Positions 10,380 to 18,951 are shown, counted from the stretch's first letter. The stretch: DNA of 64,000 nt from JAUNBG01 sp964442735 (GCA_964442735.1 CAYUAP010000005.1:1-64000); one strand, 5' to 3'. The notes: generated by a model not told the origin, from the letters alone. A program made the numbers and translations.

Positions 10380-11231
10380 ATGGAAAGAAGAACGTTTTTA
10401 AAGGAGAGTATGGCTATGGCAGTATCGGGAATGGCCCTCAATTCCATGGCCTTTGGAACCGTACAGGAAGGTAAAAAAAGTCAGATAGCACTACAGGTCT
10501 ATTCCGTTCGGCAGGCCGCCGCTAAAGATCTCCAGGATACACTTAAAAAAATCGCCACTGCCGGATATCCTGCCGTGGAATTCGCTGGATATTATAATCA
10601 TGAAGCAAAAGAAATTCGTAAAATGCTGGATGATTTAGGCTTAAAGGCGATTAGTACCCATTTGGGACTTCATCAGCTTTTATGTGATGAATTTGATAAA
10701 ACAGTTGAATTTGAAAAAATACTTGGTAATAAAAATCTCGTCGTAGCGGGCGGGTTCGCCGATTCCAGTTCGTTCGATGCCGGTAATCGTATGTTGGCAA
10801 ATCTCTTTAATGAACTGTCCATAAAAGCGGAAAAAGTCGGAATGAAGGTCGGTTTCCATGCCCATAGCGGTGATTTTACCCGATTTAAAAACGATACCGC
10901 ATGGAATCATCTCGTTGCTCGTACCAGAAAAGAAGTTATTGCTGAAATGGATATCGGTAACTGTCTCTCCTGCGGTGCCGATCCCTATGAAGCTATCGAA
11001 AAAGCACCCGGACGTAGTGAACTGCTCCATATGAAATCGTTCGGAACTGTTGCCGCTACTCTCATTGGCGATCCGGATGATAAAGTCGATTGGAAGCGTA
11101 TCCATAAAGCAGGACATGGTAAAGGAGGAACCCAATGGTATATTATCGAACAAGAAGCCTTCGCCGCAAATATGCCCCCCATGAAAGCTATTGAAATCTG
11201 TATAAAAAATCTGCGAGATTTGGGTTTTTAG
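10380..11231 (+). CDS. Sugar phosphate isomerase/epimerase-like TIM barrel, Tat-type leader
   Basis: About 283 residues from ATG 10380 with AAGGAG at 10369-10373. The N-terminus MERRTFLKESMAMAVSG has a twin-Arg RRxFLK signal, so export by Tat is likely. The body (IALQVYSVR, then VEFAGYYNH, ISTHLGLH, GFHAHSGDF, EMDIGNCLSCG) matches the AP-endonuclease-2/xylose-isomerase-like barrel (PF01261), with His, Glu and Asp residues placed for a divalent metal. Members isomerise or epimerise free sugars or keto-sugars; the substrate is unknown. It sits between the sialidase-like protein and a Gfo/Idh oxidoreductase, a combination common in planctomycete glycan loci. Confidence 0.8.
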   Translation: MERRTFLKESMAMAVSGMALNSMAFGTVQEGKKSQIALQVYSVRQAAAKDLQDTLKKIATAGYPAVEFAGYYNHEAKEIRKMLDDLGLKAISTHLGLHQLLCDEFDKTVEFEKILGNKNLVVAGGFADSSSFDAGNRMLANLFNELSIKAEKVGMKVGFHAHSGDFTRFKNDTAWNHLVARTRKEVIAEMDIGNCLSCGADPYEAIEKAPGRSELLHMKSFGTVAATLIGDPDDKVDWKRIHKAGHGKGGTQWYIIEQEAFAANMPPMKAIEICIKNLRDLGF

Positions 11232-11251
11232 TTTCGGTAATAATAGCCAAA

Positions 11252-11314
11252 TAATATTATATACTGTACGACTAATATTATATACTGTATGACTAATATT
11301 ATATACTGTACGAC
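11252..11314. repeat. 21-bp unit, three tandem copies, made of the R-element end
   Basis: Units at 11252-11272, 11273-11293 and 11294-11314 differ at one base. Each ends in ATACTGTACGAC, the terminal sequence of the dispersed element that follows at 11303, so the outer end of that element has been triplicated. Confidence 0.9.
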
Positions 11315-11440
11315 GTTATAAATTCGGCATTTCCTGGGAGTACGGACGCCATGCCTGACGGCAGGCAGGTCTCGTCTGCATCCTCCAAAACAGGTGTCTC
11401 GCCTGTTTTGAAAAATGGACTTTTATAACGACCTTGAGTG
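11303..11440 (+). repeat. Hairpin element R, copy 1
   Basis: 138 bp. The left end ATACTGTACGACGTTATAAA and the inverted right end (in the better copies ATACTCAAGGTCGTTATAAA) share ATACT-N6-CGTTATAAA. Inside are two hairpins: TGCCTG/CAGGCA near 11351-11368 and AAAACAGG/CCTGTTTT near 11388-11410. It lies 72 bp after the stop of the sugar isomerase, in the orientation seen at other gene ends. No coding capacity. Confidence 0.85.
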
Positions 11441-11561
11441 CATATTTCTTCTATAACTTAATATACACCTGTGTCCGTAATTATTTATGGATTATACAGG
11501 TGTGTATTTAGATGGGTGAATTGGTCATTTCTACAGAACTGATCATTTCTACAAGGAGTGT

Positions 11562-11700
11562 ATACTGTACGACGTTATAATTTTGGCATTTCCCGGGAGC
11601 ACGGACGCCATGCCTGACGGCAGGCAGGTCTCGTCCGAATCCTCCAAAACAGGTATCTCGCCTGTTTTGAAAAATGGACTTTTATAACAACCTTGAATAT
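11562..11700 (+). repeat. Hairpin element R, copy 2, with 17-bp flanking direct repeats
   Basis: 139 bp, nearly identical to copy 1 and in the same orientation. It is bounded exactly by a 17-bp direct repeat (atttctacaRggagtgt) at 11545-11561 and 11701-11717, with one mismatch, as if inserted into or duplicated with that sequence. Between copies 1 and 2 lies a smaller palindrome with ACACCTGT/ACAGGTGT ends near 11466-11507. No gene is seen anywhere in 11232-11896. Confidence 0.82.
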
Positions 11701-11896
11701 ATTTCTACAGGGAGTGTATCATTGGCCCTGTGGAAGAGGTGTTTGGACTAAAACTTTTATTAACAAAAAATGCAGGGTATAAATATTCCATAATATTTTT
11801 TACCCGATCTGTTGCCAGAAATTAAACTTTTTGTTATGCTGGTAGAATGGATGGAATTTATTCAATAGTCAGACCATTGATGAAAGGAATTTGAAA

Positions 11897-12178
11897 ATGG
11901 GAACGCGAGTACCAATGAATCCGGAATTCCGCAAACGGAAGGAAATGAGAGAAAAACTTGAATTGAGTACTGCGGAAATGGGACTATCGGTCCGAACGAC
12001 CAATTGTCTGGATGAACAGGGAATAACAACGGTAGAGGCACTTCTCAAATGTAGACGCGCCGATCTTCTGGCAATTCCTAATTTTGGCGAAAAAACGTTG
12101 GAAGAAGTTTATCTTGCCTTGGAAAAACTCGGTTTTTATCGGAAGAATCGCAGATTTGGCAATAATCAACAGGAATAA
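11897..12178 (+). CDS. Free-standing RNA polymerase alpha C-terminal-domain protein
   Basis: About 93 residues. ATG 11897 has AAAGGA at 11883-11888 (spacing about 8-9); the in-frame TTG at 11891 is too close. After a basic stretch, residues about 28-85 (LSVRTTNCLDEQGITTVEAL, then LLAIPNFGEKTLEEV) match the alpha-CTD helix-hairpin-helix fold (PF03118), with the conserved NFGEKTLxE turn. There is no alpha N-terminal domain, so it cannot replace RpoA in assembly. It might bind UP-element-like DNA or transcription factors; this is inference. It lies 25 bp upstream of a Gfo/Idh gene, within the carbohydrate block, and is probably co-transcribed. Confidence 0.85.
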   Translation: MGTRVPMNPEFRKRKEMREKLELSTAEMGLSVRTTNCLDEQGITTVEALLKCRRADLLAIPNFGEKTLEEVYLALEKLGFYRKNRRFGNNQQE

Positions 12179-12203
12179 TAACAGGAATCAAAAGGAGAAA
12201 ACC

Positions 12204-13460
12204 ATGTCGAAACATTGGTTTGCTTTAACATTGTACTTTTTATTAAGTGTTATGCTATTAACAACAAGTGCATCCGCACAGGAGAAAAAAACGGTTACGG
12301 ATAGAGTTCTTCGAATCGGTATTATCGGAACGACGACCTCCCATGTGCCTGCGGCATTGACGTTATTCAATAGCGAGAAACCAACGTTCAAAACGAAAGA
12401 TGGAGCGGAAATATGCAAGAAATTTCGTGTAACGGGAGTTTATGTCGGTGGTATGCCCGATAATGACAGTAGTTGGACGCGCCGTGAAAAATATTCCCAG
12501 GAAGCGCTTAAAGCCGGGGCTAAAATCTATCCGACTGTTGAAGAACTTGTCCAAAACGTCGATGTTGTTTTCCTGGAAAGTGTTGATGGACGTCCTCATT
12601 TGGAGCAGGCGAAACCGGTTCTAGCAGCTAAAAAGCCGATGTTTATCGATAAACCGATCGCCGGTTCCCTGGCGGACGCCCTGGAAATTGTCCGTTTGGC
12701 GAAGGAGAATAATGTTATGCTTCTCTCTTCCAGTTCCCTTCGTTATGTAACCGGATTTCAGGATATGCGTAATTCCAGACCCCTGGGTAAAATCTACGGT
12801 TGCGAAGCCTTTAGTCCGGCCTCTTTAAACGAAAAACATCCTGATATGTACTGGTATGGAATTCATGGTGTCGAATCTTTATTTACAATTATGGGCCCTG
12901 ATTGTATTTCCGTATCACGAACCAAAACAGCGGATACCGATTTTGCTGTTGGTATATGGAACGATAATCGAATTGGGACATTTCGAGGTATTCGAAAGGG
13001 CGGTTCCGGCTATGGGGCCAAGGTCTTTTGTGAAAAAGGGATTCAAGAGGCGGGTACCTATGAAGGTTATGAACCGATGTTCGTTGATGTTTGCAAATGT
13101 GTTTTAGCAGGAAAACCTTCGATAGATATTAATGAAACGATTAATATTTATGCCTTTATGTCGGCTGCCGATGAAAGTTGGAAACAAGGTGGAAAACATA
13201 TCTATCTCAAGGATACCATAGAAAAAGCGCGTAACGAGAAGCAGTATACTGTTAATCTTGTCCTAAACAAAGAGGGCGAGGCGACCTGGAATAATGAAGT
13301 AATTGACTTGGACGCCATTCCGGCCAAAATCGAGGCGAAAAAGTCTGATGGGACCGTTGTCCGCATTATTATCAATAATCGTGCTGGAGCCTCTTTTGAG
13401 ATCGTTCAGAAATATCTCAAGGCGGTTGATAAAGCCTATGTTGCCAATTATCTTTATTGA
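12204..13460 (+). CDS. Secreted Gfo/Idh/MocA-family oxidoreductase
   Basis: About 418 residues from ATG 12204 with AAGGAG about 7-12 nt upstream. The leader MSKHWFALTLYFLLSVML ending in SASA-QE is a Sec signal. The nucleotide-binding strand reads LRIGIIGTTTSHVPA, which departs from the usual GxGxxG. The sugar-dehydrogenase EKP motif appears as IDKPIAG near residue 150. The C-terminal part resembles the Gfo/Idh alpha/beta domain. Family members oxidise sugars, inositols or related compounds with NAD(P); an exported version with an altered glycine motif may have a tightly bound cofactor or a non-redox role. It lies 25 bp after the alpha-CTD protein and 112 bp before the GH172 gene. Confidence 0.75.
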   Translation: MSKHWFALTLYFLLSVMLLTTSASAQEKKTVTDRVLRIGIIGTTTSHVPAALTLFNSEKPTFKTKDGAEICKKFRVTGVYVGGMPDNDSSWTRREKYSQEALKAGAKIYPTVEELVQNVDVVFLESVDGRPHLEQAKPVLAAKKPMFIDKPIAGSLADALEIVRLAKENNVMLLSSSSLRYVTGFQDMRNSRPLGKIYGCEAFSPASLNEKHPDMYWYGIHGVESLFTIMGPDCISVSRTKTADTDFAVGIWNDNRIGTFRGIRKGGSGYGAKVFCEKGIQEAGTYEGYEPMFVDVCKCVLAGKPSIDINETINIYAFMSAADESWKQGGKHIYLKDTIEKARNEKQYTVNLVLNKEGEATWNNEVIDLDAIPAKIEAKKSDGTVVRIIINNRAGASFEIVQKYLKAVDKAYVANYLY

Positions 13461-13502
13461 TCTTTATGGTTTGGCGGAAAAATCACAACCTTAAAATTCA
13501 AT

Positions 13503-13553
13503 ATTGACGGATGACAAATATTGACGGGTGACAAATATTGACGGATGACAAAT
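13503..13553. repeat. 17-bp unit, three tandem copies
   Basis: Units at 13503-13519, 13520-13536 and 13537-13553 (attgacggatgacaaat with one variant base) fill the spacer directly upstream of the GH172 gene, and a partial fourth copy leads into its ribosome binding site. Confidence 0.92.
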
Positions 13554-13572
13554 AATGACAGAGGAACAAATA

Positions 13573-15624
13573 ATGAAAAAGTGTTTGAGTAGGATAATAA
13601 TGTTCGGTCTTGTCGTTTTAGGTATTATGATCATAATCGGGAATCAGGCAAGCGCTGTAGAGATATCCGTAAAGGGGGAAGGGGAAGCTATTTCTGTACA
13701 AACGCTATTAACGGAGATGCTGAACAGGGATGCCCTGACACGAATGGCCCACTATACGGACAAACAGGCTAGTAGTTACGACCGTAAAGCAAAAGGACCG
13801 GATCAGGATTGGTTTGCCAATAATGATGCAAGTCAGTTTGTACGGCAGGAGAAAAATGCCGGTCGTGATGAATGGGTTCTGATCGACGAGGAAGGTCCTG
13901 GGGCTCTTGTGCGGTGGTGGATTACTGCTCCCAACTATAAAACGACGTTTCGAATCTATATGGACGGAGAGGACAAGCCTTCTTTCGAAGGACAATGCGA
14001 TAAAATGATCGGGGGTGATCTGTTAGCCCGGGCTCCGTTATCCTGTGAATGTTCCCGTGGTCGTAATTTATATCTGCCCATTCCCTATGCGAAACGAATT
14101 AAAGTTACTTGTGACCGTATGCTGGAACAAAAAAATCTTTATTATCAGATCAACTATCGAACTTGGCCGAAAAATACTCCGGTAAAATCACTGTCTTTAA
14201 ATGAACTTCAGAGTGCTCCTGTTCAGAAATTACTGAATATGGTTTATATGCAGATGGAGAAAGATACGATATCGGAAGAACTTCCATTTGTTAGTAATGG
14301 TACACTTCGTTCGAGTGGTCCGGGAACCATTACCAGTGTTTCGTTACAAGAAGGGCCGGCAGTTCTTGCGTCATTTTCTCTGAAAATGACGGCGGAGGAT
14401 ATGCCTAAAGCACTGCGTGGAACCCTTCTTCTAATCGAATTCGATGGGCAGGAAACGGTCTGTTGTCCCGTAGGTGATTTTTTTGGTTCCGGAGTTGGTG
14501 TTAATCCCCATAAAACACGTTATACGACCATTAAGGCCGATGGTACAATGGTGTCCTATTGGCCAATGCCATATAAAAAGAAGTTGAAAATGACCTTTAT
14601 AAATATTGCGGGCGGGAATATTGTCATGGACTTCCAAACAAAGGTGAAGAACTGTGAATGGACGGACGATACGCTTTATTTCCATTGCAATTGGCGGCAG
14701 GAACGCGGAATACAGACTCTTGCCGGAAAAGGGACCAAAGACTGGAACTATATTGAGATTTCCGGAAAAGGCAAATATGTTGGTGATGTTTTGACTCTTG
14801 TCAATTCGGCTCCGGAATGGTGGGGCGAAGGCGACGAAAAGATCTATGTTGACGGGGAGAAATTTCCGTCTCATTTTGGAACCGGAACGGAAGATTATTA
14901 TGGTTATGCCTGGGGGAGTTCCTCGTTTTTCGAATCTCCGTTCCATGCGCAGCCACGTGCTGAAGGACCGGGCAGTTTTGGTAATGTAACCAATTTGCGT
15001 TATCGGGTTCTGGATGATATTCCCTTTACGAAAAAGTTCAAATTCGATATTGAAGTCTGGCATTGGGCAGCAACCAAGGTCGATTATGCTGTTTCAACCT
15101 ATTGGTATGGTGATGCCGATTCAAAAATGGTCAATGGACCTACGAAAGACGATATTATCGAGGAGGCCAAATCGCCTGTTTCCTATCATAATAAAATGAA
15201 TATCAAATATGGTAATTTTGTGATTAATGACTTCTACAATGGTACATTGCAAATTCAGAATATGGCATCTTTTGAACGTGGAGACTATCATTGGAAGGAT
15301 CAAAAGCAACTCTGGTGGACTAATACCAAGGTCGGCGATAAATTGGATATTACGGTTATTAATGACAAACAAAATCCATCGACCATGACAATTGGTCTAA
15401 CGAAGGCGATTGATTATGGACTTGTTCAGTTTTATTTGAATGATAAAAAAATCGGTCAGCCAATCGATCTTTATAATGCGAAGGGTGTTATTTATACATC
15501 CTGTACAATGCAGAATCTACCGCAACTAGCGAAGGGACCCGTTAAATTGACCATTGAAATTGTTGGGAAAAATACCGAGTCGATTGGTACCATGTTTGGA
15601 ATGGATGTTGTTAATTGGAAATAA
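13573..15624 (+). CDS. GH172 (DUF2961) glycoside hydrolase, secreted
   Basis: About 683 residues. ATG 13573 (MKKCLSRIIMFGLVVLG) has AGAGG about 8 nt upstream and opens a signal peptide ending near ASA-VE; an in-frame ATG at 13555 lacks a site. The core has WFANNDASQFVR, GPGALVRWWIT, FFGSGVGVNPHKTRY and HFGTGTEDYYGYAWG (Glu440), typical of DUF2961, now GH172, whose characterised members act on fructofuranosides or arabinofuranosides in difructose dianhydrides and arabinans. The C-terminal 130 residues form an extra beta-rich domain. Substrate is not predictable from sequence alone. It ends the first carbohydrate block. Confidence 0.83.
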   Translation: MKKCLSRIIMFGLVVLGIMIIIGNQASAVEISVKGEGEAISVQTLLTEMLNRDALTRMAHYTDKQASSYDRKAKGPDQDWFANNDASQFVRQEKNAGRDEWVLIDEEGPGALVRWWITAPNYKTTFRIYMDGEDKPSFEGQCDKMIGGDLLARAPLSCECSRGRNLYLPIPYAKRIKVTCDRMLEQKNLYYQINYRTWPKNTPVKSLSLNELQSAPVQKLLNMVYMQMEKDTISEELPFVSNGTLRSSGPGTITSVSLQEGPAVLASFSLKMTAEDMPKALRGTLLLIEFDGQETVCCPVGDFFGSGVGVNPHKTRYTTIKADGTMVSYWPMPYKKKLKMTFINIAGGNIVMDFQTKVKNCEWTDDTLYFHCNWRQERGIQTLAGKGTKDWNYIEISGKGKYVGDVLTLVNSAPEWWGEGDEKIYVDGEKFPSHFGTGTEDYYGYAWGSSSFFESPFHAQPRAEGPGSFGNVTNLRYRVLDDIPFTKKFKFDIEVWHWAATKVDYAVSTYWYGDADSKMVNGPTKDDIIEEAKSPVSYHNKMNIKYGNFVINDFYNGTLQIQNMASFERGDYHWKDQKQLWWTNTKVGDKLDITVINDKQNPSTMTIGLTKAIDYGLVQFYLNDKKIGQPIDLYNAKGVIYTSCTMQNLPQLAKGPVKLTIEIVGKNTESIGTMFGMDVVNWK

Positions 15625-15764
15625 CGTTCCCAAATGGTAAAAAGGGAATTTCCATCCGCAGATTTTAGTGGGTTATATTTCAGTTAAAAATGATTGCAAC
15701 GACAGTTGCGTTTATGTCGATAAAATTTATGTCGATAGAAAATTTCCCACAAAATCAATTTTGA

Positions 15765-15870
15765 GTTATGTTATTGTGAAATTATGTTATTGTGAAATTA
15801 TGTTATTGTGAAATTATGTTATTGTGAAATACATTCTTTTTTGTGAAGTCATTCTTTTTTGTGAAGTCAT
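15765..15870. repeat. 16-bp unit ×4 followed by a 17-18-bp unit ×2
   Basis: Four copies of a unit like attatgttattgtgaa (15765-15828) run straight into two copies of cattcttttttgtgaagt (about 15832-15867); both units end in tgtgaa. Non-coding and without spacers, in the 504-bp gap between GH172 and the convergent HPr-kinase-like gene, where I see no gene. Confidence 0.9.
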
Positions 15871-16011
15871 TGGTATTTATTCGTGAAATTCGTGGTTTGT
15901 CAAACAATCTAATTTCAAGTAGGAGTGGATGACCGATCATGTTGACATCTCCTTTTTTAACGGGTGAAAAAGGGCCATGAAATTTGAGGCGAAGACCTTT
16001 TAATCGTTTAT

Positions 16012-16125
16012 ATACTCAAGGCCGTTAAAAAGTCTATTTTTCAAAACAGGCGAGACGCCTGTTTTAGAGGAAGACGAGACGTCTGCGCTCCCAGGAAATG
16101 CCGAATTTATAACGTCGTACAGTAT
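16012..16125 (-). repeat. Hairpin element R, copy 3
   Basis: 114 bp, inverted relative to copies 1 and 2: ATACTCAAGGCCGTTAAAAA at the left end and the ACGTCGTACAGTAT end at right. The core hairpin AAAACAGGCG-AGA-CGCCTGTTTT is perfect. It lacks the 24-bp second hairpin of copies 1 and 2. Its ATACTGTACGAC end stops 3 bp after the stop codon of the minus-strand gene at 16129. Confidence 0.88.
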
Positions 16126-16128
16126 ATT

Positions 16129-16866
16129 TTAGAGATTTTTCTTTTTAAGTTGAGGTGGTAGAGCATTTTTCATGGCGTTGTATGCTGTTTGAACGGCATC
16201 TTCACTGATATTGCATCCCATACGGAATACAGAAATTTTCGTCAATAATTGGTTGAGATGTATCAGGAGAAGATTCATATTTTCAGCGATATTGGGGCGA
16301 ACTGTCTGTTCGAGGAACAAGGAGATTGATTCCTTGGGTGAAATTTGTTTAATCCAATTGTCGGGAGATTGTTCGATAAAAGTGATACCGCGCAGAGGCA
16401 CTTTAATATCGAGATTTTTATCGCTTTTTCCGGACCAAGGGGTTCCGTAGGCGAAGAATTCTCCTTGAAAATAACGAATAGCCGGTTTATCGTCATTTAT
16501 GATAAAGGCGTTTTGTTCTCCGAAGAAATGTTGCCATTGTTCGGTATGAGTCGATTTACCTGTTCTACAATTTGCGGAGAAGAGATAGGCGTTATTTTCA
16601 AAAGCGACGGCAGAAGCATGGAGCATCATTCCTTGATATTTTAGTAGTTGGGTATAGAAAATGGTGCCGGTCAGGAGGTATTCACATTGTTGTCGATCAA
16701 GCAGGAAGTATTTTTTCTGCATATTTTGGAGTGCCGTTTCAGAATAATCAACGATAATATCCGGAGGATTGGGACAATCGGTTCGATAGGCGTTTGAATG
16801 ACGAATTAATAAATTACCTTCCATTTTGATTTGGACCAGGAGTTCTGCAATTCTATAATTTGACAA
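16129..16866 (-). CDS. HPr kinase/phosphorylase-like P-loop protein, orphan
   Basis: 245 residues from a TTG start; AGAGG lies 7 nt upstream on the minus strand. A Walker A variant ANCRTGKSTHTEQW sits near residue 98, followed by FIINDDKPAI and FAYGTPWSGK. This set resembles the HprK/PEP-carboxykinase-like proteins scattered in anaerobic gut bacteria, often beside PqqD-like or peptide-modification genes. Here no such neighbour exists. It could be an ATP-dependent kinase of an unknown protein or small molecule; classical HPr kinase activity is not implied. It is flanked by a hairpin element 3 bp after its stop and by a gene-free 287-bp region upstream. Horizontal acquisition is possible but unproven. 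Confidence 0.65.
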   Translation of the reverse strand: MSNYRIAELLVQIKMEGNLLIRHSNAYRTDCPNPPDIIVDYSETALQNMQKKYFLLDRQQCEYLLTGTIFYTQLLKYQGMMLHASAVAFENNAYLFSANCRTGKSTHTEQWQHFFGEQNAFIINDDKPAIRYFQGEFFAYGTPWSGKSDKNLDIKVPLRGITFIEQSPDNWIKQISPKESISLFLEQTVRPNIAENMNLLLIHLNQLLTKISVFRMGCNISEDAVQTAYNAMKNALPPQLKKKNL

Positions 16867-17153
16867 AATAAAACCTCTTGATGTTGTGAAAACTTTTTGA
16901 TATTAACAGTACAAGTTGAGGACCGTACAAAACGCATTCAGGATCTTTCCATCCAATTATTATAGATAAAAAATATATTAATACAAGATAAAACAGAATG
17001 ATTTCTCTTTTGGGGGGGTTGCGATAATTGGAAAATTTGTAATAATGAATAATAATTGGATTAAACATAATCGTGGTATATTGGGGTAAAGGAAGCAGTG
17101 TGCAAAACTTGATGGTGATATACCAGGACAAAATAGAGTGATAGAGGTTTTCA

Positions 17154-17801
17154 ATGGTGGAATTGAAGCATTTGAAGGTGGAACTTCGGACGACGATCGG
17201 CAAGCGGAATAACAGAAGACTCCGCGAATCCGGAAACATTCCGGCAGTTCTTTATGGTCACAAGAAGGATAACGTGTGTTTAACGACCCCGGTTGAGGAG
17301 ATGGAAGCGGTATTGCGTCATGGCAGTCGTTTTGTTATCTTAACCGGAGCGGTAAACGAGCGTGCCTTTATTAAGGAATGTCAATGGGATACATGGGGAC
17401 TGAAAATTCTTCATGTCGATTTTACCCGGGTTAGTGAACATGAACGAGTTCATCTTTCTGTTCCATTGGAATTACGGGGAGAGGCGCCTGGCGTCAAGGA
17501 CGGTGGTGTGCTCATGCAGGTACTTCATACAATCATGATCGAATGCGAGCCGTCAACAGCTCCTGAAAAGATTCCTGTGAATATTAATCATTTGGAATTT
17601 GAAAAATCAATTCTGGTTTCCGAACTGACACTTCCGGAAGGCGTAAAAGCATTAACGGAAGGTTCGACGGTTATCGTTGAATGTGTTCCTCCAACCGAAG
17701 AAGTGGAAGAGGGGGAAGTTACGGGCGAAACTGGTGCGGAAGGTTCAGAGCCGGAAGTTATCGGGCGCAAAAAGGAGGAGGGGGAAGAGGAAGAAAAATA
17801 A
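17154..17801 (+). CDS. rplY: Ribosomal protein L25/Ctc
   Basis: 215 residues, ATG 17154 with AGAGG at 17143-17147. The N-terminal part (RNNRRLRESGNIPAVLYGH) is the 5S-rRNA-binding L25 domain; residues about 100-190 form the TL5/CTC beta domain (VPLELRGEAPGVKDGGVL). The tail is strongly acidic, common in planctomycete L25. It binds 5S rRNA in the central protuberance of the large subunit. It leads the rplY-pth-rpsF-ssb-rplI cluster, in which rplY and pth are 66 bp apart. Confidence 0.95.
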   Translation: MVELKHLKVELRTTIGKRNNRRLRESGNIPAVLYGHKKDNVCLTTPVEEMEAVLRHGSRFVILTGAVNERAFIKECQWDTWGLKILHVDFTRVSEHERVHLSVPLELRGEAPGVKDGGVLMQVLHTIMIECEPSTAPEKIPVNINHLEFEKSILVSELTLPEGVKALTEGSTVIVECVPPTEEVEEGEVTGETGAEGSEPEVIGRKKEEGEEEEK

Positions 17802-17867
17802 CCTCTTCCTTGCCGTATGAATTGGAAATCAATTCTCTGTTTTTGTCATTGGGGGACCAAGGAGTTC

Positions 17868-18437
17868 ATGAAACCGGACAGACTTGTTGTCGGATTGGGA
17901 AATCCGGGCGACAAATACAAAGGGACACGACACAATATAGGGGCAATGGTTCTAGCGGAATTGTCACATCGTGTATCTACGGGAAACGTACAAAACCGAT
18001 TTCATGGAAATGTTGTTGAAGGCAAGTTTGCGCAAAAGAATATCTTGTTGTTATGCCCGACAACTTTTATGAATCTCAGTGGGACTTCCGTGGCGGAGAC
18101 AGTTCGTTTTTTCAAACTGAACGCGGATCAAATCCTGATTGTCTGTGATGATTTGGATCTTCCGGTCGGAAAAATACGAATGCGGATAAATGGCGGAAGC
18201 GGTGGCCAAAAAGGATTAAAAGACATTATTCAAAAAGTCGGAACGGAGGTTTTTCCCCGTTTGCGTGTTGGAATAGGTCGCCCTCCAGAAAAATGGGATA
18301 CTGCCGATTACGTTCTCTCCGGTTTTCGTAATGATGAAAAAGAAAATATTACGTTTGCCATAAAGAGAGCTGCGGATATGGTTGAAAAGTGGATTGCCGA
18401 TGGTCCGGATGCCGCCATGAATCAATACAATGCTTAA
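17868..18437 (+). CDS. pth: Peptidyl-tRNA hydrolase
   Basis: About 189 residues. It releases tRNA from peptidyl-tRNAs that drop off ribosomes. Conserved residues are present: VVGLGNPG with the substrate-binding Asn, RHNIG with the catalytic His, TTFMNLSG, and CDDLDLPVGKIRMR followed by GGSGGQKGLKDI. ATG 17868 fits the family N-terminus (MKPDRLVVGLGNPG) although its GGAG is only 3 nt away. An upstream in-frame ATG (17817) would add 17 atypical residues. Confidence 0.95.
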   Translation: MKPDRLVVGLGNPGDKYKGTRHNIGAMVLAELSHRVSTGNVQNRFHGNVVEGKFAQKNILLLCPTTFMNLSGTSVAETVRFFKLNADQILIVCDDLDLPVGKIRMRINGGSGGQKGLKDIIQKVGTEVFPRLRVGIGRPPEKWDTADYVLSGFRNDEKENITFAIKRAADMVEKWIADGPDAAMNQYNA

Positions 18438-18461
18438 TGAAATATATCAGGAGTTATAAAA

Positions 18462-18908
18462 TTGACTGAACAACATGTTTATGAAGGTACTTTCATTTTG
18501 GATCCCGAATTCTACAACAAGGATCCGGAAGGAGTCACAAAACCGTTATCCCAGACAATTGAAGCGCTGGGGGGGACGGTTCGTGTCAGCCGTTTATGGG
18601 ATGACCGTAAATTGGCATATCCCATTAAAGGCAAGACACACGGTATTTACTGGCTTGTCTATTTCCGTATTAATACGGAAAAGACTGTCGATTTAAATCG
18701 TCAGTTCCAACTTAACGGAAACATTCTTCGTTTCCTGTTACTGAAAATTGATCCTCGTCTTGAGGAAATTATAGTTGAACATGCTATGCATGGACCTATT
18801 AAAAAGGAAGAAACTGCTCCAGTTGAAGATCATGATCTTTATGATGGAGACGATGAAGATGATGATGAAGATGACGTCGATGTGGTCGACGCAATTGAGG
18901 AAGAATAG
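18462..18908 (+). CDS. rpsF: Ribosomal protein S6
   Basis: 148 residues from a TTG start with AGGAG at 18449-18453 (spacing 8). The S6 fold is clear: YEGTFILDPE, then RVSRLWDDRKLAYPIKGKTH-like strands, and the NGNILRFLLLKID end. The C-terminus is a roughly 35-residue acidic tail of mostly Asp and Glu, longer than in most bacteria. It is placed 24 bp after pth and upstream of ssb, the classic rpsF-ssb order. Confidence 0.95.
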   Translation: MTEQHVYEGTFILDPEFYNKDPEGVTKPLSQTIEALGGTVRVSRLWDDRKLAYPIKGKTHGIYWLVYFRINTEKTVDLNRQFQLNGNILRFLLLKIDPRLEEIIVEHAMHGPIKKEETAPVEDHDLYDGDDEDDDEDDVDVVDAIEEE

Positions 18909-18951
18909 GAAGAATTTTATTTTCCGTTCATAAAAAGAAAGGACGGTACTC

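Noticed and set aside
14431..15063. 210-codon minus-strand frame inside GH172
   Set aside because: Shadow of a well-supported gene on the other strand; no start site or domain.
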